Below are positions 1 through 8,543 of a DNA stretch of 64,000 bases, one piece after another (within the stretch, counting starts at the first letter, position 1; the number at the start of each line of letters is the position of its first letter). The stretch covers positions 1 through 64,000 of the forward strand of contig JAQBNO010000034.1 of the NCBI GenBank assembly GCA_028288485.1, written 5' to 3'. Below the pieces are notes generated by a model. The model saw only the letters and a list, made by a program, of their open reading frames with translations. It was not told where the DNA came from and did no database searches. Both the position numbers and the translations under genes were made by a program. Source of the DNA: Segetibacter sp. (lineage in GTDB: Bacteria > Bacteroidota > Bacteroidia > Chitinophagales > Chitinophagaceae).

Positions 1-146
1 GACAGAAGGTATATGGTGAACAAGCAATGGTTTTAAAAAAAGCAGAAATAGCTTCGGCCGCCGCAGTGTGCGACGCAACGAAAGTTTGTTAGAATTACTA
101 AAGCCGACCACAAAAAATCTTAAAAAAATTTAACAGGCACCAGAAG
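1..146. other. Upstream flank with short repeat fragment
   Basis: No gene is recognised here. A frame on the plus strand is open from the window edge to a TAG at about 90, but the peptide resembles nothing known and could be chance. Bases 68-84 (GTGCGACGCAACGAAAG) match the short interspersed motif found in many other gaps of this window. Confidence 0.4.
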
Positions 147-177
147 TTTGGAATAAAGAGAATTCTTCCTACATTTG
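147..177 (+). promoter_or_regulatory. Bacteroidetes-type promoter of the marR gene
   Basis: TTTG at 147-150, a 19-base spacer, then TACATTTG at 170-177. This fits the -33 TTTG / -7 TAnnTTTG consensus used by the primary sigma factor of Bacteroidetes. The expected transcription start is about 183-185, giving a leader of about 16 bases before the ATG at 200. Confidence 0.75.
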
Positions 178-179
178 AT

Positions 180-195
180 TTAGTTGCATAACTAA
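180..195 (+). promoter_or_regulatory. Probable MarR operator (inverted repeat)
   Basis: TTAGTT-GCAT-AACTAA is a perfect 6-base inverted repeat with a 4-base centre. It covers the expected transcription start and ends 4 bases before the MarR start codon. Size and place fit a MarR-family operator, so negative autoregulation is inferred; binding itself is not shown by the sequence. Confidence 0.6.
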
Positions 196-199
196 CTAT

Positions 200-652
200 A
201 TGCCAAACAACCAATTTAAAAGAGGGGAATTATACAGTTTCATTACTGGAATGGCTTCCACAGCTTTGGCAAGAAGACTTCAGAAAAATTTCAAGCAGGC
301 AGGAATTGAAATAACAATTGAGCAATGGAGCGTTTTATATCATTTATGGAAGGAAGACGGGCTTAGCCAGCAGGACCTTTGTGTTAGAAGTTTTAGGGAT
401 AAACCAAGCATTACAAGGTTGGTAGATAACCTCGAAAAGCTAAAACTGGTGAAACGGGTTCCTTCGAAAAATGACCGTCGTATCAACCTTATTTATGTAA
501 CAGAAGCTGCACTCCATCTGCAGGAAGAAACGATGAATATGGCTAACCAGACCCTGAATGAAGCGCTGGAAGGCGTAAGCAAAGAAGATATTGAAAGATG
601 TAAGGAAGTGCTGCAACAAGTGTATGACAATTTGAATCAAGGTGTAAGGTGA
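200..652 (+). CDS. MarR family winged-helix transcriptional regulator
   Basis: 150 aa, the usual size of the family. A recognition-helix region lies at about residues 54-79 and is followed by the wing with the DRR signature at 92-94, which is typical of MarR proteins. Long helices at both ends would form the dimer interface. The gene has a clear promoter and an inverted-repeat operator overlapping the transcription start, so it probably represses itself. The next gene on the same strand is an acyl-CoA dehydrogenase 134 bases downstream. A role in fatty-acid or aromatic-acid catabolism is therefore possible, but it is inferred from position only. The ligand is unknown. Confidence 0.9.
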   Translation: MPNNQFKRGELYSFITGMASTALARRLQKNFKQAGIEITIEQWSVLYHLWKEDGLSQQDLCVRSFRDKPSITRLVDNLEKLKLVKRVPSKNDRRINLIYVTEAALHLQEETMNMANQTLNEALEGVSKEDIERCKEVLQQVYDNLNQGVR

Positions 653-786
653 GAATGGTGAAAGGTGTAAGGAGGAGGGCTGAAGGTATAAGGAAAGAAA
701 AAGAAGCTTTCAAACCTCGTTAAGCCCTACACCTTAAACCTTTTACCTTAAACCCTCTACCCTAAACCTTAAAGACACAAAAACGT
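653..786 (+). repeat. Degenerate GGTGTAAGG / CCTTAAACC tract
   Basis: The left half is built of GGTGTAAGG- and GGTGAAAGG-like units. The right half (about 726-774) holds CCTTAAACC, CCTTTTACC and CCCTAAACC units that are roughly complementary to them. The whole can fold into a long imperfect hairpin around a loop near 695-725. It separates marR from the acyl-CoA dehydrogenase gene. Confidence 0.5.
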
Positions 787-2577
787 ATGGAAACTTCAAA
801 ACAAACCACAGTTTTAAAAGGCGCCGCTTGGTTGATTAAAGAAAGTTCACCATTTGAAACTTTCATACCTGAAGATTATAACGAAGAGCAGCAGATGGTG
901 AAAGACATGTGCCGCGATTTTTTAGATACGGAGGTAATGCCGATAGTTGAGCGCATAGATAAAATGGAGGACGGTCTTATGCCCTCCCTGGTTAGTAAGG
1001 CCGGCGAATTGGGTTTGCTGGGAGTATCGTTACCCGAAGAATTAGGTGGTTTGGGGAAAGATTTTATAACATCAACATTGGTAAGTGAAGGCTTAGGCGG
1101 AGGCTTCAGTTTTTCAGTTGCCGTGTCGGCACATACAGGAATTGGCACCCTCCCTATTTTATATTTTGGCACCGAAGAGCAGAAACAGAAATATATACCA
1201 AAGCTTGGGTCAGGAGAATGGAAAGGCTCTTACGGACTAACAGAACCAAACAGCGGTAGTGATGCATTAGGAGCCAAAACAACTGCGAGGCTCAGTGAAG
1301 ATGGCAAACATTACCTTTTAAACGGCCAAAAGATCTGGATCACCAACGGCGGGTTTGCCGATGTATATACGGTGTTTGCAAAAGTTGACGGAGAGAAGTT
1401 TACCTGCTTTATTGTTGAAAGAGATTATGAAGGTTTTACCCGTGGAGCCGAAGAGCACAAAATGGGCATCAAAGGATCGTCTACCGTTCAATTGTTTTTC
1501 CAGGATTGTAAAGTACCGGTTGAAAATGTATTAGGCGAAATTGGCAAAGGTCATGTGATTGCTTTTAATATCTTAAACATTGGCCGTCTTAAGCTTTGCG
1601 CTGCAACACTTGGTGGAGCAAAAAGATCCTTAGATATCTCGCTGAAGTACGCAATCACACGCGAGCAATTTAAACAACCCATCAGCAACTTCGGAGCAAT
1701 AAAACATAAGTTGGCGGAAATGGCATTACAAAGCTGGTGCTGCGAAAGCGCTCTATACCGCACAGCTAAATGGATAGATGACAAGGAAACAGAACTTGTA
1801 AATAGTGGCAAACCCTTTAATGAGGCCCTACTTGGAGCTGCGGAAGAGTTTGCTATTGAATGTGCAATACTTAAAGTGCTTGGAAGTGAGGTGCTTGATT
1901 TTACTGTAGATGAAGGCGTTCAGATCCACGGAGGCAACGGTTATAGTGATGAGTATGTTATTTCAAGGGCTTACCGTGACAGTCGCATCAACCGCATTTA
2001 TGAAGGAACTAACGAAATAAACCGGCTGCTGACTGTAGACATGGTCTTGAAACGCGCAATGAAGGGTCGCCTTGACCTGATGGGACCTGCTATGAGCGTT
2101 CAAAAAGAACTGATGAGTATTCCTGATTTTGTCAGCGGCGATGAAGAACCATTCTCAAAGGAACTAAAGGCAATTGCAAACTTCAAAAAAGCGATATTGA
2201 TGACTGCCGGCGCAGCAGTTCAAAAGTTGATGATGAAACTGGAAAGTGAGCAGGAAATATTAATGAATATCGCCGACATGGCCATTAAAACTTTCACTGC
2301 AGAAAGTGCATTATTGCGGGTTATGAAGCTTGCAGAAAGAAAAGGTGAATCGGCAATTTCATTTGAAAGTGACATGATGAGAACTTACCTTACTGATGCA
2401 GCAGACAAAATAAATAAATACGGTAAAGATGCCATCAATGCTTTTGCCGAAGGCGATGAGCAGAGGATGATGCTGTTAGGCATAAAGCGTTTTACTAAAG
2501 TAGAGCCTTTTAATACAAAAGACTCCAGAAGAAGAATTGCCGAAAAGTTGATCAGTGAGGGCAAGTATACTTTATAA
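787..2577 (+). CDS. Acyl-CoA dehydrogenase family protein
   Basis: 596 aa; longer than the ~380-aa short/medium-chain enzymes and close to the long forms with an extra C-terminal helical region. Seen: the N-terminal helical domain, the flavin/substrate signature LTEPNSGSDALG near residue 150, QIHGGNGYSDEY near 380, and RIYEGTNEINR near 405, where the Glu of YEGT is the expected catalytic base. It should oxidise an acyl-CoA to the 2-enoyl-CoA, passing electrons from FAD to an electron-transfer flavoprotein. Chain-length preference cannot be read. It lies behind marR on the same strand, separated by a repeat tract. The remaining ~170 residues are helical and resemble the C-terminal extension of VLCAD-like enzymes. 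Confidence 0.92.
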   Translation: METSKQTTVLKGAAWLIKESSPFETFIPEDYNEEQQMVKDMCRDFLDTEVMPIVERIDKMEDGLMPSLVSKAGELGLLGVSLPEELGGLGKDFITSTLVSEGLGGGFSFSVAVSAHTGIGTLPILYFGTEEQKQKYIPKLGSGEWKGSYGLTEPNSGSDALGAKTTARLSEDGKHYLLNGQKIWITNGGFADVYTVFAKVDGEKFTCFIVERDYEGFTRGAEEHKMGIKGSSTVQLFFQDCKVPVENVLGEIGKGHVIAFNILNIGRLKLCAATLGGAKRSLDISLKYAITREQFKQPISNFGAIKHKLAEMALQSWCCESALYRTAKWIDDKETELVNSGKPFNEALLGAAEEFAIECAILKVLGSEVLDFTVDEGVQIHGGNGYSDEYVISRAYRDSRINRIYEGTNEINRLLTVDMVLKRAMKGRLDLMGPAMSVQKELMSIPDFVSGDEEPFSKELKAIANFKKAILMTAGAAVQKLMMKLESEQEILMNIADMAIKTFTAESALLRVMKLAERKGESAISFESDMMRTYLTDAADKINKYGKDAINAFAEGDEQRMMLLGIKRFTKVEPFNTKDSRRRIAEKLISEGKYTL

Positions 2578-2991
2578 CAGCAGATTGTAAAGTACACCAC
2601 CAGCACTGCTATTAAATTGAAGGTATCACAGCCACGGTCTTTCAGTTAGTTTTTAAGTTCACGTTAATAACTCCCCCCAATAAAACCATCGGCCGGCTAC
2701 GCCGGCCACAGTGGTTACACAAAACAAAATTACACTTACACGGTTCTTACACAAAATAGCAGCATTACCGTCTGAACTGTTTGCCTGAAAAATATTTGTA
2801 GCGTGAAGTCAGGCTTAATTACGTAGTCAAATCTTTCCACAGGAAGATTTGAAGCATGCAGAGCAGCAACAGGAATTTTTTGTCAAGGCGACGGGAACGA
2901 TAATTTTAATAACCTTTTCTGTAGCAACAATTTTAATAAAAATAAGTGCTCACACACCTGATTTTCCTATTAATTCATTTACCTTAATTGA
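2578..2991. other. Intergenic region with two hairpins
   Basis: No gene is seen. GGCCGGC-TAC-GCCGGCC at 2691-2707 is a perfect GC-rich palindrome. A second hairpin at 2828-2851 pairs CAAATCTT with AAGATTTG and could be extended by CC/GG. Between and after them are short TTACACAAAA and TTTTAATAA repeats. Function is unknown; the second hairpin could lie in the leader of the amidase gene. Confidence 0.5.
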
Positions 2992-4158
2992 ATGAGATTT
3001 CTTGCTCCGATTTTTTTATTTAGTGTTGTTGCGGCATCTGCGCAAAACGGCAAAGAAAGTTTTATTCTTGCACGATCAGCAGGCAAGTTAACAATGCTGT
3101 CTTATGGACTGGGGGAAGATCGATTGGGCGGAGCAAAGCTTGGGTATATCGACACCTCGGTTTTGCTTAAGATCGCTGATTCTACCAAAGACATGTACAA
3201 GGTACAATTGTCGAAAGGTCACCAGGTTTACATTAATAAAAATGATGTAAGAAAGGATACAAATTCAATACAACATTCTTTTTATTTAACCAATTCTTTT
3301 ACTGTTAAGGGTGACCAATCGTACGATTACGTAAACATAAGCCTGGATGAAAAATTGCCTTATAAAAGTTGGATGGAAATTAATCCGTCGAAGATACTAC
3401 TTGAAATATATGGTGTACAATGCAATACGAACTGGATTACGCAACTGAAAAGTGTTAAGGAGATCAAAGATGTCTACTTTAACCAGGTAGAGGATGACGT
3501 TGTTAGAATCACTATCGAATTAAAACATAAACAACACTGGGGCTATTCGCTAAATTATAAAAACAACGTTCTATCGTTACGGATACGCAGGCAACTGCCC
3601 TCGCTAAAAGTAGGTAATTTATTGGTTGCTATTGACGCCGGTCATGGCGGAAGCAATTTAGGTGCAACCGGAACGACAACCATTTCACAGGAAAAGAACT
3701 ACACTTTGAGGTATGCCAACGAATTAGAACAGTATCTTAAACAAAAAGGCGCCAGTGTTATAATGACACGAACCTCCGATACCAATATTAATAATGTAGA
3801 CAGGGTATTATTATTACAAGCTGCAATGCCCGATCTGTTGATAAGCCTACACTTCAATTCTTCATCAAACGCAAATGTAAAAGGTGCAAGCACTTACTAT
3901 AAGCATATTGGTTTCAGGCCCTTAACTACTGCATTATTAAACCGTTTGCTGCAACTCGATATCAGCGAATTTGGAAATGTTGGCAATTTCAACTTTACAT
4001 TAAATGCCCCGACTGATTTCCCTAATTCTCTGGTTGAAATTGCTTTTCTAAGTAATTCGGATGATGAAAAGAAAATTCTTGATCCGCGGTTTCAAAATGC
4101 AGTAGCAAAGAAAATTTACAAGGGGATAAAAGACTGGCTTAAGACAGTCAGAGAGTAG
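2992..4158 (+). CDS. N-acetylmuramoyl-L-alanine amidase (Amidase_3)
   Basis: 388 aa with an N-terminal signal peptide (MRFLAPIFLFSVVAASAQ), so it is exported to the periplasm. Residues ~20-205 are a non-catalytic beta-rich region, probably AMIN-like. The C-terminal Amidase_3 domain starts near 207 with VAIDAGHGG (His218) and goes on with SLHFNSS (His287) and LVEIAFLSN (Glu349). These fit the zinc ligands and catalytic Glu of AmiA/B/C enzymes, which cleave the bond between muramic acid and the stem peptide during cell separation. The last 11 bases overlap the 3' end of the convergent gene at 4148. Confidence 0.9.
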   Translation: MRFLAPIFLFSVVAASAQNGKESFILARSAGKLTMLSYGLGEDRLGGAKLGYIDTSVLLKIADSTKDMYKVQLSKGHQVYINKNDVRKDTNSIQHSFYLTNSFTVKGDQSYDYVNISLDEKLPYKSWMEINPSKILLEIYGVQCNTNWITQLKSVKEIKDVYFNQVEDDVVRITIELKHKQHWGYSLNYKNNVLSLRIRRQLPSLKVGNLLVAIDAGHGGSNLGATGTTTISQEKNYTLRYANELEQYLKQKGASVIMTRTSDTNINNVDRVLLLQAAMPDLLISLHFNSSSNANVKGASTYYKHIGFRPLTTALLNRLLQLDISEFGNVGNFNFTLNAPTDFPNSLVEIAFLSNSDDEKKILDPRFQNAVAKKIYKGIKDWLKTVRE

Positions 4159-4882
4159 GCTTTATTAATTTGCCGGCAGCGGCTTCGTCTAAAAACCAAT
4201 GAACCGTTTTATTTACGGTTTGAATAAGCTGCGCGGTATATTTTTCCGGCTGGTATTTTCCCTTTAAAACATTCTCTACTGCCTCTTGTTTTCTTTTTCC
4301 TGTTATGAGGAAAGCTTTAACAGCAGAAGCATTAATTACCGGGGCAGTTAATGAAATCTTATAAAGATCTTCTTTAGTATTATATATAGGAATGACCCAG
4401 TTGGAGCTATCATTATTTTCATCGTTGCCGGGAAATAATGACAGCGTGTTTCCATCTTCACCCAGCCCTAATATGGCAAGATTAAAAGTAGAGGACGAGT
4501 GGTTGAAGAAGGTGCGCAATAACTCCTCATAATTTCGTGCGGCTTCTTCAGGGGGCATATTCTTATTAATCGTATGTATGTGGGCAGGGGAAAGGGGAAA
4601 AGTTTCAAAAAAAACACCTTCTGAATTATTGGAGCTGCCTTTCGCGTCAGAAAAAGTGACAAGACTTTCATCACCCGAAAAAATATGAATTTTAGTCCAG
4701 TCAATTTTATCAATGAAATCGGCTGAAATTAATTTATAAAAAGGTTTAGGAATCTCGCCGGCAGATAAAACGATAGTGAACAGGTCGGCAGTTTTTAGGG
4801 TGTCATTTACCAGTTGTACAAACCACTCTGCAAAAGCGTTGCAGGTTTCTTTTTCATTTTTATATATATGAAGTTTAGGCAT
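4148..4882 (-). CDS. 6-phosphogluconolactonase-like protein, altered active site
   Basis: 244 aa, the normal length for Pgl (6-phosphogluconolactone hydrolysis, oxidative pentose phosphate pathway). The fold is clear: LSAGEIPK at 39-46, W-K-I-H-I-F-S-G-D-E at 62-72, ILGLGEDGNTLSLFPG at 137-152 and the C-terminal HWFLDEAAA. Key positions differ from the family. LSGGSTP is LSAGEIP, the Arg of GDER is Ser73, and the His of DGHTASLFP is Asn145. In characterised 6PGLs that Arg and His belong to the active site, so this copy may be inactive, or a paralogue acting on something else. The Asp of GDE is kept (Asp71). No zwf or gnd gene is adjacent. Confidence 0.8.
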   Translation of the reverse strand: MPKLHIYKNEKETCNAFAEWFVQLVNDTLKTADLFTIVLSAGEIPKPFYKLISADFIDKIDWTKIHIFSGDESLVTFSDAKGSSNNSEGVFFETFPLSPAHIHTINKNMPPEEAARNYEELLRTFFNHSSSTFNLAILGLGEDGNTLSLFPGNDENNDSSNWVIPIYNTKEDLYKISLTAPVINASAVKAFLITGKRKQEAVENVLKGKYQPEKYTAQLIQTVNKTVHWFLDEAAAGKLIKPTL

Positions 4883-5370
4883 GTAATCCCAATTATGCTT
4901 TTATAAATAATTATAATATATAACTTGCAAAATTTAAGCCGTGACCCTTTATATTCAAGATGCCTGCAATTATTAATTGTAAAAACCTGCGGGTTCGCTT
5001 TCGCAATTGAATTTATGTTATTAGTAAGATGGTCAATAAGTTTAACGATTACAGGGTAAATATGAATGACATTATATTGAGCAAAAACAGCCTTGTAATG
5101 TAGCCCCCGTACAACCCTATTCAAACACTTACCAAGACGGACCAGCGGACAAAAAACGAAGGAGATGCTGGGCCGGGTGGCAAGCATCGTTTTATAGTGC
5201 TACGATTGTAGTAAATACCACTTAGGCAAAAGCTACGAGTTGGTAACCACTCAACAGGTGTAGGACATATTTGCTGTTGCAGATATTGCTGGGGCACGAT
5301 TGTAATTCTACATATACGGCCCGGGCTGTAGAATAGTAGGAAGAATTGCAAATGGTGAATAAAGTAGAAA

Positions 5371-5402
5371 AACAAAAGGAGCCGGTAAGGCTCCGTTTTG
5401 TT
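5371..5402. terminator. Bidirectional intrinsic terminator
   Basis: GGAGCC (5378-5383), a 5-base loop and GGCTCC (5389-5394), flanked by CAAAA on the left and GTTTTG on the right, so it can act on either strand. It lies about 300 bases behind the haloperoxidase-like gene on the minus strand and may end that transcript. Confidence 0.6.
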
Positions 5403-5593
5403 GTCCACGGGATACAATAAATTTCACCTTGCAATACCACAAAACTTTTAAGACCTTTTAGACGAAATCATATTACTCTGATTGTTCAGGACTTGAATTA
5501 TTGGTAAGGCAATTGAGTTTATAAAAGAGGGCTGTCAATGTAGATAGGTTTAATTGGTTTGAAATAAGTTAGTAGACGCTGAAAAAAGAGAAA

Positions 5594-5639
5594 CTTGTAC
5601 AAGCGAGCGACATCACCAAAGGGATCGATTCGGGCAACC
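5594..5639 (+). repeat. Short interspersed repeat (GACATCACCAAAGGG type)
   Basis: Begins CTTGTACAAGCGAGCGAC and continues with ATCACCAAAGGGATCGATTC. About 30 of 34 bases match the copy at 18131-18175, and the core is present inverted at 11041-11075. The front end is the motif shared by the longer repeat families of this window. Confidence 0.65.
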
Positions 5640-5708
5640 ATTTTAAAAATGTTTGCCGCCGGTGCCCGCAACTTGTTCCCCTTTACGAAACTCTTTGCTT
5701 TGTTATTA

Positions 5709-7058
5709 TTAATTAGATAGTTTCAATTTTTCAAATAAAGCTTTACTTACCTCTTTACCTTGTTTCATTCCATTCTCAATTGCTTCACGAAAATGAATGC
5801 CACCGTATAATCTTGAAAGGGCTGCCTCATTTGCAGCTTCAGTAAAAGAGTTATAAGTACGTGGCGCAAGCCCAAGGTGTACATTGGAAGAATCTGTGAA
5901 AGAAGAATTTCCGAGCAAGTGCGTTAATATTTCGCCGGCTGCTGCAGATGCAACAGAGTGACCAGAAGGATACTCCGGAAATGGAGGAGTAGCAATCAGT
6001 GGAGACCATGAGGTGTTTCCCGGCGTGAAATTCCTGATATAAGTTACAGGTCGCAGCAGGTTCAGTTTAAACTTCTCATCCCAGCAGGAAATAAAAGCAT
6101 CGGCCATTGCGATATTAAGGAATGCGTACATTTCTGCAGCCTTACCCAAACTCATATTTCTTTGTACGGCTAATTGGTCTGCTATCGCTACCCAATGTCC
6201 CGGAGGCGTAGCTGTTTGTCCTGAATTGTCTGCCCACCAATGAGCTATTGCCTTCTGGTCGCCGGTTAGATGTTGAGAGGTTGTAACCACTTCCTCGGCC
6301 TGTTTGTAAAAAGCAGAATTTTTATCAGTATTAAAAGGGATGGCAGATAGTATGGTGCAAGCATCACTTTTAGCCATCGCAAAACATTTTATTTTACCCC
6401 AATGTGGTTCTAACGGAGTTAAAACAGCATTGGTTGGTGCCCAAAAACCAGGGTTAACGGCCGGTGAAGGAACTATATAACTTAAATTACGGGTTGCCGC
6501 AAAATTATCGTTGTTTGCGCGGTTCATCACAGCTTCCGCAATCATCTTACCGAAGTACTTAGATTCACCTGTTACATCGGCTGAGACGGTCGCAGAAGCA
6601 CTGCCTAAATAACGCGCATGCAAATCTTCCATCATAGCCAAATTCTCGGGCTTCAATGAACCAAAAACCTTTGACGAGATCTGATACAACGCTTCATTTG
6701 CGGCGATTGTATAATCGAGCCGTCCGTAACTTCTGCTGTTGGGAAGGTTAGTAAGATCGGGAATTTGTCCTTCCAAAGATTTGTATCCTGGCATCCCCGG
6801 CATCACTGCTTCATATAACCCGATTGCCGCATATGCATATATTCTTGAAGCCTGGGGAGGATTTTTAGTTTCTGATTGTACTACCTTTCGAAGTGCCTGC
6901 ATCCAATCGGCAGCTACTTTTGCTGAATAGTTGGTAGCCACAGGCTGGTAAGAAACATAAGAATCCTGTTTGCTACAACTTTCGAGGATTATAATGCTAA
7001 ATACAATAAGAAAAACTGAATAAAAATAACGCATGATCGAAATCGGTTTTCGTTTCAT
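5709..7058 (-). CDS. Vanadium-dependent haloperoxidase / PAP2-type lipoprotein
   Basis: About 449 aa. The N-terminus has a lysine/arginine-rich start, a hydrophobic stretch and a lipobox ending LESC, so it should be a lipoprotein. Starts at 7073, 7058 (MKRKPIS) or 7034 (MRYFYS) are all in frame; 7058 is chosen for its charged n-region. The C-terminal half has the vanadate/phosphate-binding set of the haloperoxidase-acid phosphatase superfamily: K-x6-RP in KFKLNLLRP, PSGH in FPEYPSGHSVASA, and R-x5-H in RLYGGIHFRE. It could oxidise halides or hydrolyse phosphate esters; the sequence does not decide. It stands alone, divergent from the next gene. Confidence 0.85.
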   Translation of the reverse strand: MKRKPISIMRYFYSVFLIVFSIIILESCSKQDSYVSYQPVATNYSAKVAADWMQALRKVVQSETKNPPQASRIYAYAAIGLYEAVMPGMPGYKSLEGQIPDLTNLPNSRSYGRLDYTIAANEALYQISSKVFGSLKPENLAMMEDLHARYLGSASATVSADVTGESKYFGKMIAEAVMNRANNDNFAATRNLSYIVPSPAVNPGFWAPTNAVLTPLEPHWGKIKCFAMAKSDACTILSAIPFNTDKNSAFYKQAEEVVTTSQHLTGDQKAIAHWWADNSGQTATPPGHWVAIADQLAVQRNMSLGKAAEMYAFLNIAMADAFISCWDEKFKLNLLRPVTYIRNFTPGNTSWSPLIATPPFPEYPSGHSVASAAAGEILTHLLGNSSFTDSSNVHLGLAPRTYNSFTEAANEAALSRLYGGIHFREAIENGMKQGKEVSKALFEKLKLSN

Positions 7059-7211
7059 GTAGTTTGACAGCATTTAACATTTGTAGGTTGCTTTTATTGA
7101 AAAAAAAGTCATGATGTGAAATAATTTTTGTATATATAGCTAAAGAAATGCAAAAGCAACCACAAGTAGTTTTATTTTCGCGAAATTTGCATTTATTAAA
7201 CAGAAGGATTA

Positions 7212-8258
7212 ATGTTGACATCTACGATAACAGAAACAAAACCGGTTACTTTAACAGCTAAAGACTTTACCACCGACCAGGAAGTAAGATGGTGCCCAGG
7301 ATGTGGAGACTATTCAATTCTTGCCCAAGTGCAGAAGATTATGCCTGGCATAGGCGTTCCTAAAGAAAACATTGTTATTATAAGTGGTATCGGCTGCAGC
7401 AGCCGTTTCCCCTATTATATGAATACTTATGGCATGCATAGCATACATGGACGTGCTACAGCAATTGCCAGTGGTTTAAAAGCCAGTCGTCCTGAACTCA
7501 GCGTTTGGATCGTAAGTGGTGATGGTGACAGTTTAAGCATCGGTGGTAATCATACCATGCATTTGCTTCGCCGTAATTTTGATGTTAACCTTCTTATGTT
7601 TAATAACCAAATCTATGGTTTAACAAAAGGCCAGTACTCGCCAACCAGCGAAAAGCAGAAGGTAACAAAGAGTACTCCTTACGGAAGTATTGATCACCCG
7701 TTTAATCCATTGGCGCTTGCTTTAGGTGCAGATGCAACTTTTATAGCACGCAGTATGGATCGCGATCCTAAACACTTACAGGCGATGCTAAGCAGGAGCC
7801 ACCAACATAAAGGCGCTTCTTTTTTAGAGATCTATCAGAACTGTAACATCTTCAACGATGGTGCTTTCGAAGTCTTTACTGAGAAGTCTTCCAAAGCCGA
7901 GGAGGCCTTGTTTCTTGAACATGGTAAGCCTTTGATTTTTGGAGCCACCCGAAATAAAGGTATTAAGCTTGAAGGCCTTCGCCCGGTAGTTGTACAATTA
8001 GGTGAGGGCATTGGCGACGATGATTTGTGGATACATGATGAGAACGATCAGTATAAAGCGCAGATCCTGGTAAGGATGTTTGATGATCCACAAAGCGGCG
8101 CTCACTTTCCACGTCCTTTCGGCGTGTTTTACGAAACCGAAAGAGCATGTTATGAAGACATCATGCAAATGCAGATCGAAGAAACAATTGCCTTAAAAGG
8201 TGCAGGTGACTTAGATAAATTGTTACGTGGCAGAGAAGTTTGGGAGATAGCAGGATAA
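7212..8258 (+). CDS. korB: 2-oxoacid:ferredoxin oxidoreductase, beta subunit
   Basis: 348 aa. Carries the thiamine diphosphate-binding motif GDGDSLSIGGNH followed by NNQIYGLTKGQ, and cysteines for a 4Fe-4S cluster (Cys28 and Cys31 in RWCPGCG, plus the Cys in GIGCSSR and the one in YQNCN). This matches the KorB subunit of 2-oxoglutarate:ferredoxin oxidoreductase, which makes succinyl-CoA and reduced ferredoxin with an alpha subunit that binds CoA. The alpha gene, usually just upstream, is not here: the upstream neighbour is an unrelated divergent gene, so the partner must lie elsewhere. A strong terminator follows. Substrate (2-oxoglutarate or pyruvate) is assigned by resemblance only. Confidence 0.88.
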   Translation: MLTSTITETKPVTLTAKDFTTDQEVRWCPGCGDYSILAQVQKIMPGIGVPKENIVIISGIGCSSRFPYYMNTYGMHSIHGRATAIASGLKASRPELSVWIVSGDGDSLSIGGNHTMHLLRRNFDVNLLMFNNQIYGLTKGQYSPTSEKQKVTKSTPYGSIDHPFNPLALALGADATFIARSMDRDPKHLQAMLSRSHQHKGASFLEIYQNCNIFNDGAFEVFTEKSSKAEEALFLEHGKPLIFGATRNKGIKLEGLRPVVVQLGEGIGDDDLWIHDENDQYKAQILVRMFDDPQSGAHFPRPFGVFYETERACYEDIMQMQIEETIALKGAGDLDKLLRGREVWEIAG

Positions 8259-8282
8259 TAATTAACAGGCATATTTTTATGA

Positions 8283-8314
8283 AAGCCGCTTCATTTATTT
8301 GAGGCGGCTTTTTT
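8283..8314 (+). terminator. Intrinsic terminator of korB
   Basis: AAGCCGCTTCA pairs with TTGAGGCGGCTT (11 base pairs, one G-U) around a short loop and is followed by six T. It begins 25 bases after the korB stop. Confidence 0.85.
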
Positions 8315-8388
8315 CATTTTGTCACAAAAACTGTAACCATTATTTTTTCTTTTTTTGAACCGGGCAGAAGTACTTCCGGTGTAGCCAC

Positions 8389-8409
8389 GGTTGCGTCGCA
8401 CTCTTGTAC
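8389..8409 (-). repeat. Short interspersed repeat fragment
   Basis: The complement of this stretch reads GTACAAGAGTGCGACGCAAC, the shared terminal motif of the repeat families in this window. It sits in the gap between korB and the convergent pseudouridine synthase gene. Confidence 0.5.
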
Positions 8410-8543
8410 TAAATGATCTTTCGCAGCAGCAAATAACTGTAGAACAACAAGTATACATAATGCCAATGTTGTCACGTTTTTAAGCAAGTCAATAACCGTT
8501 TTGTGTAAGACGCGGTTAATAATATGGTTTCGAACAATAAAGA

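Larger units (their letters stand above)
4883..5708. other. 826-bp gene-poor region with hairpins and repeat fragment
   Basis: No convincing gene; the frames open on the minus strand resemble nothing known. Seen: a hairpin ATTCTACA/TGTAGAAT at 5305-5312 and 5327-5334 enclosing a GCCCGGGC palindrome, a terminator-like hairpin at 5371-5402, and a short interspersed repeat at 5594-5639. Confidence 0.5.
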
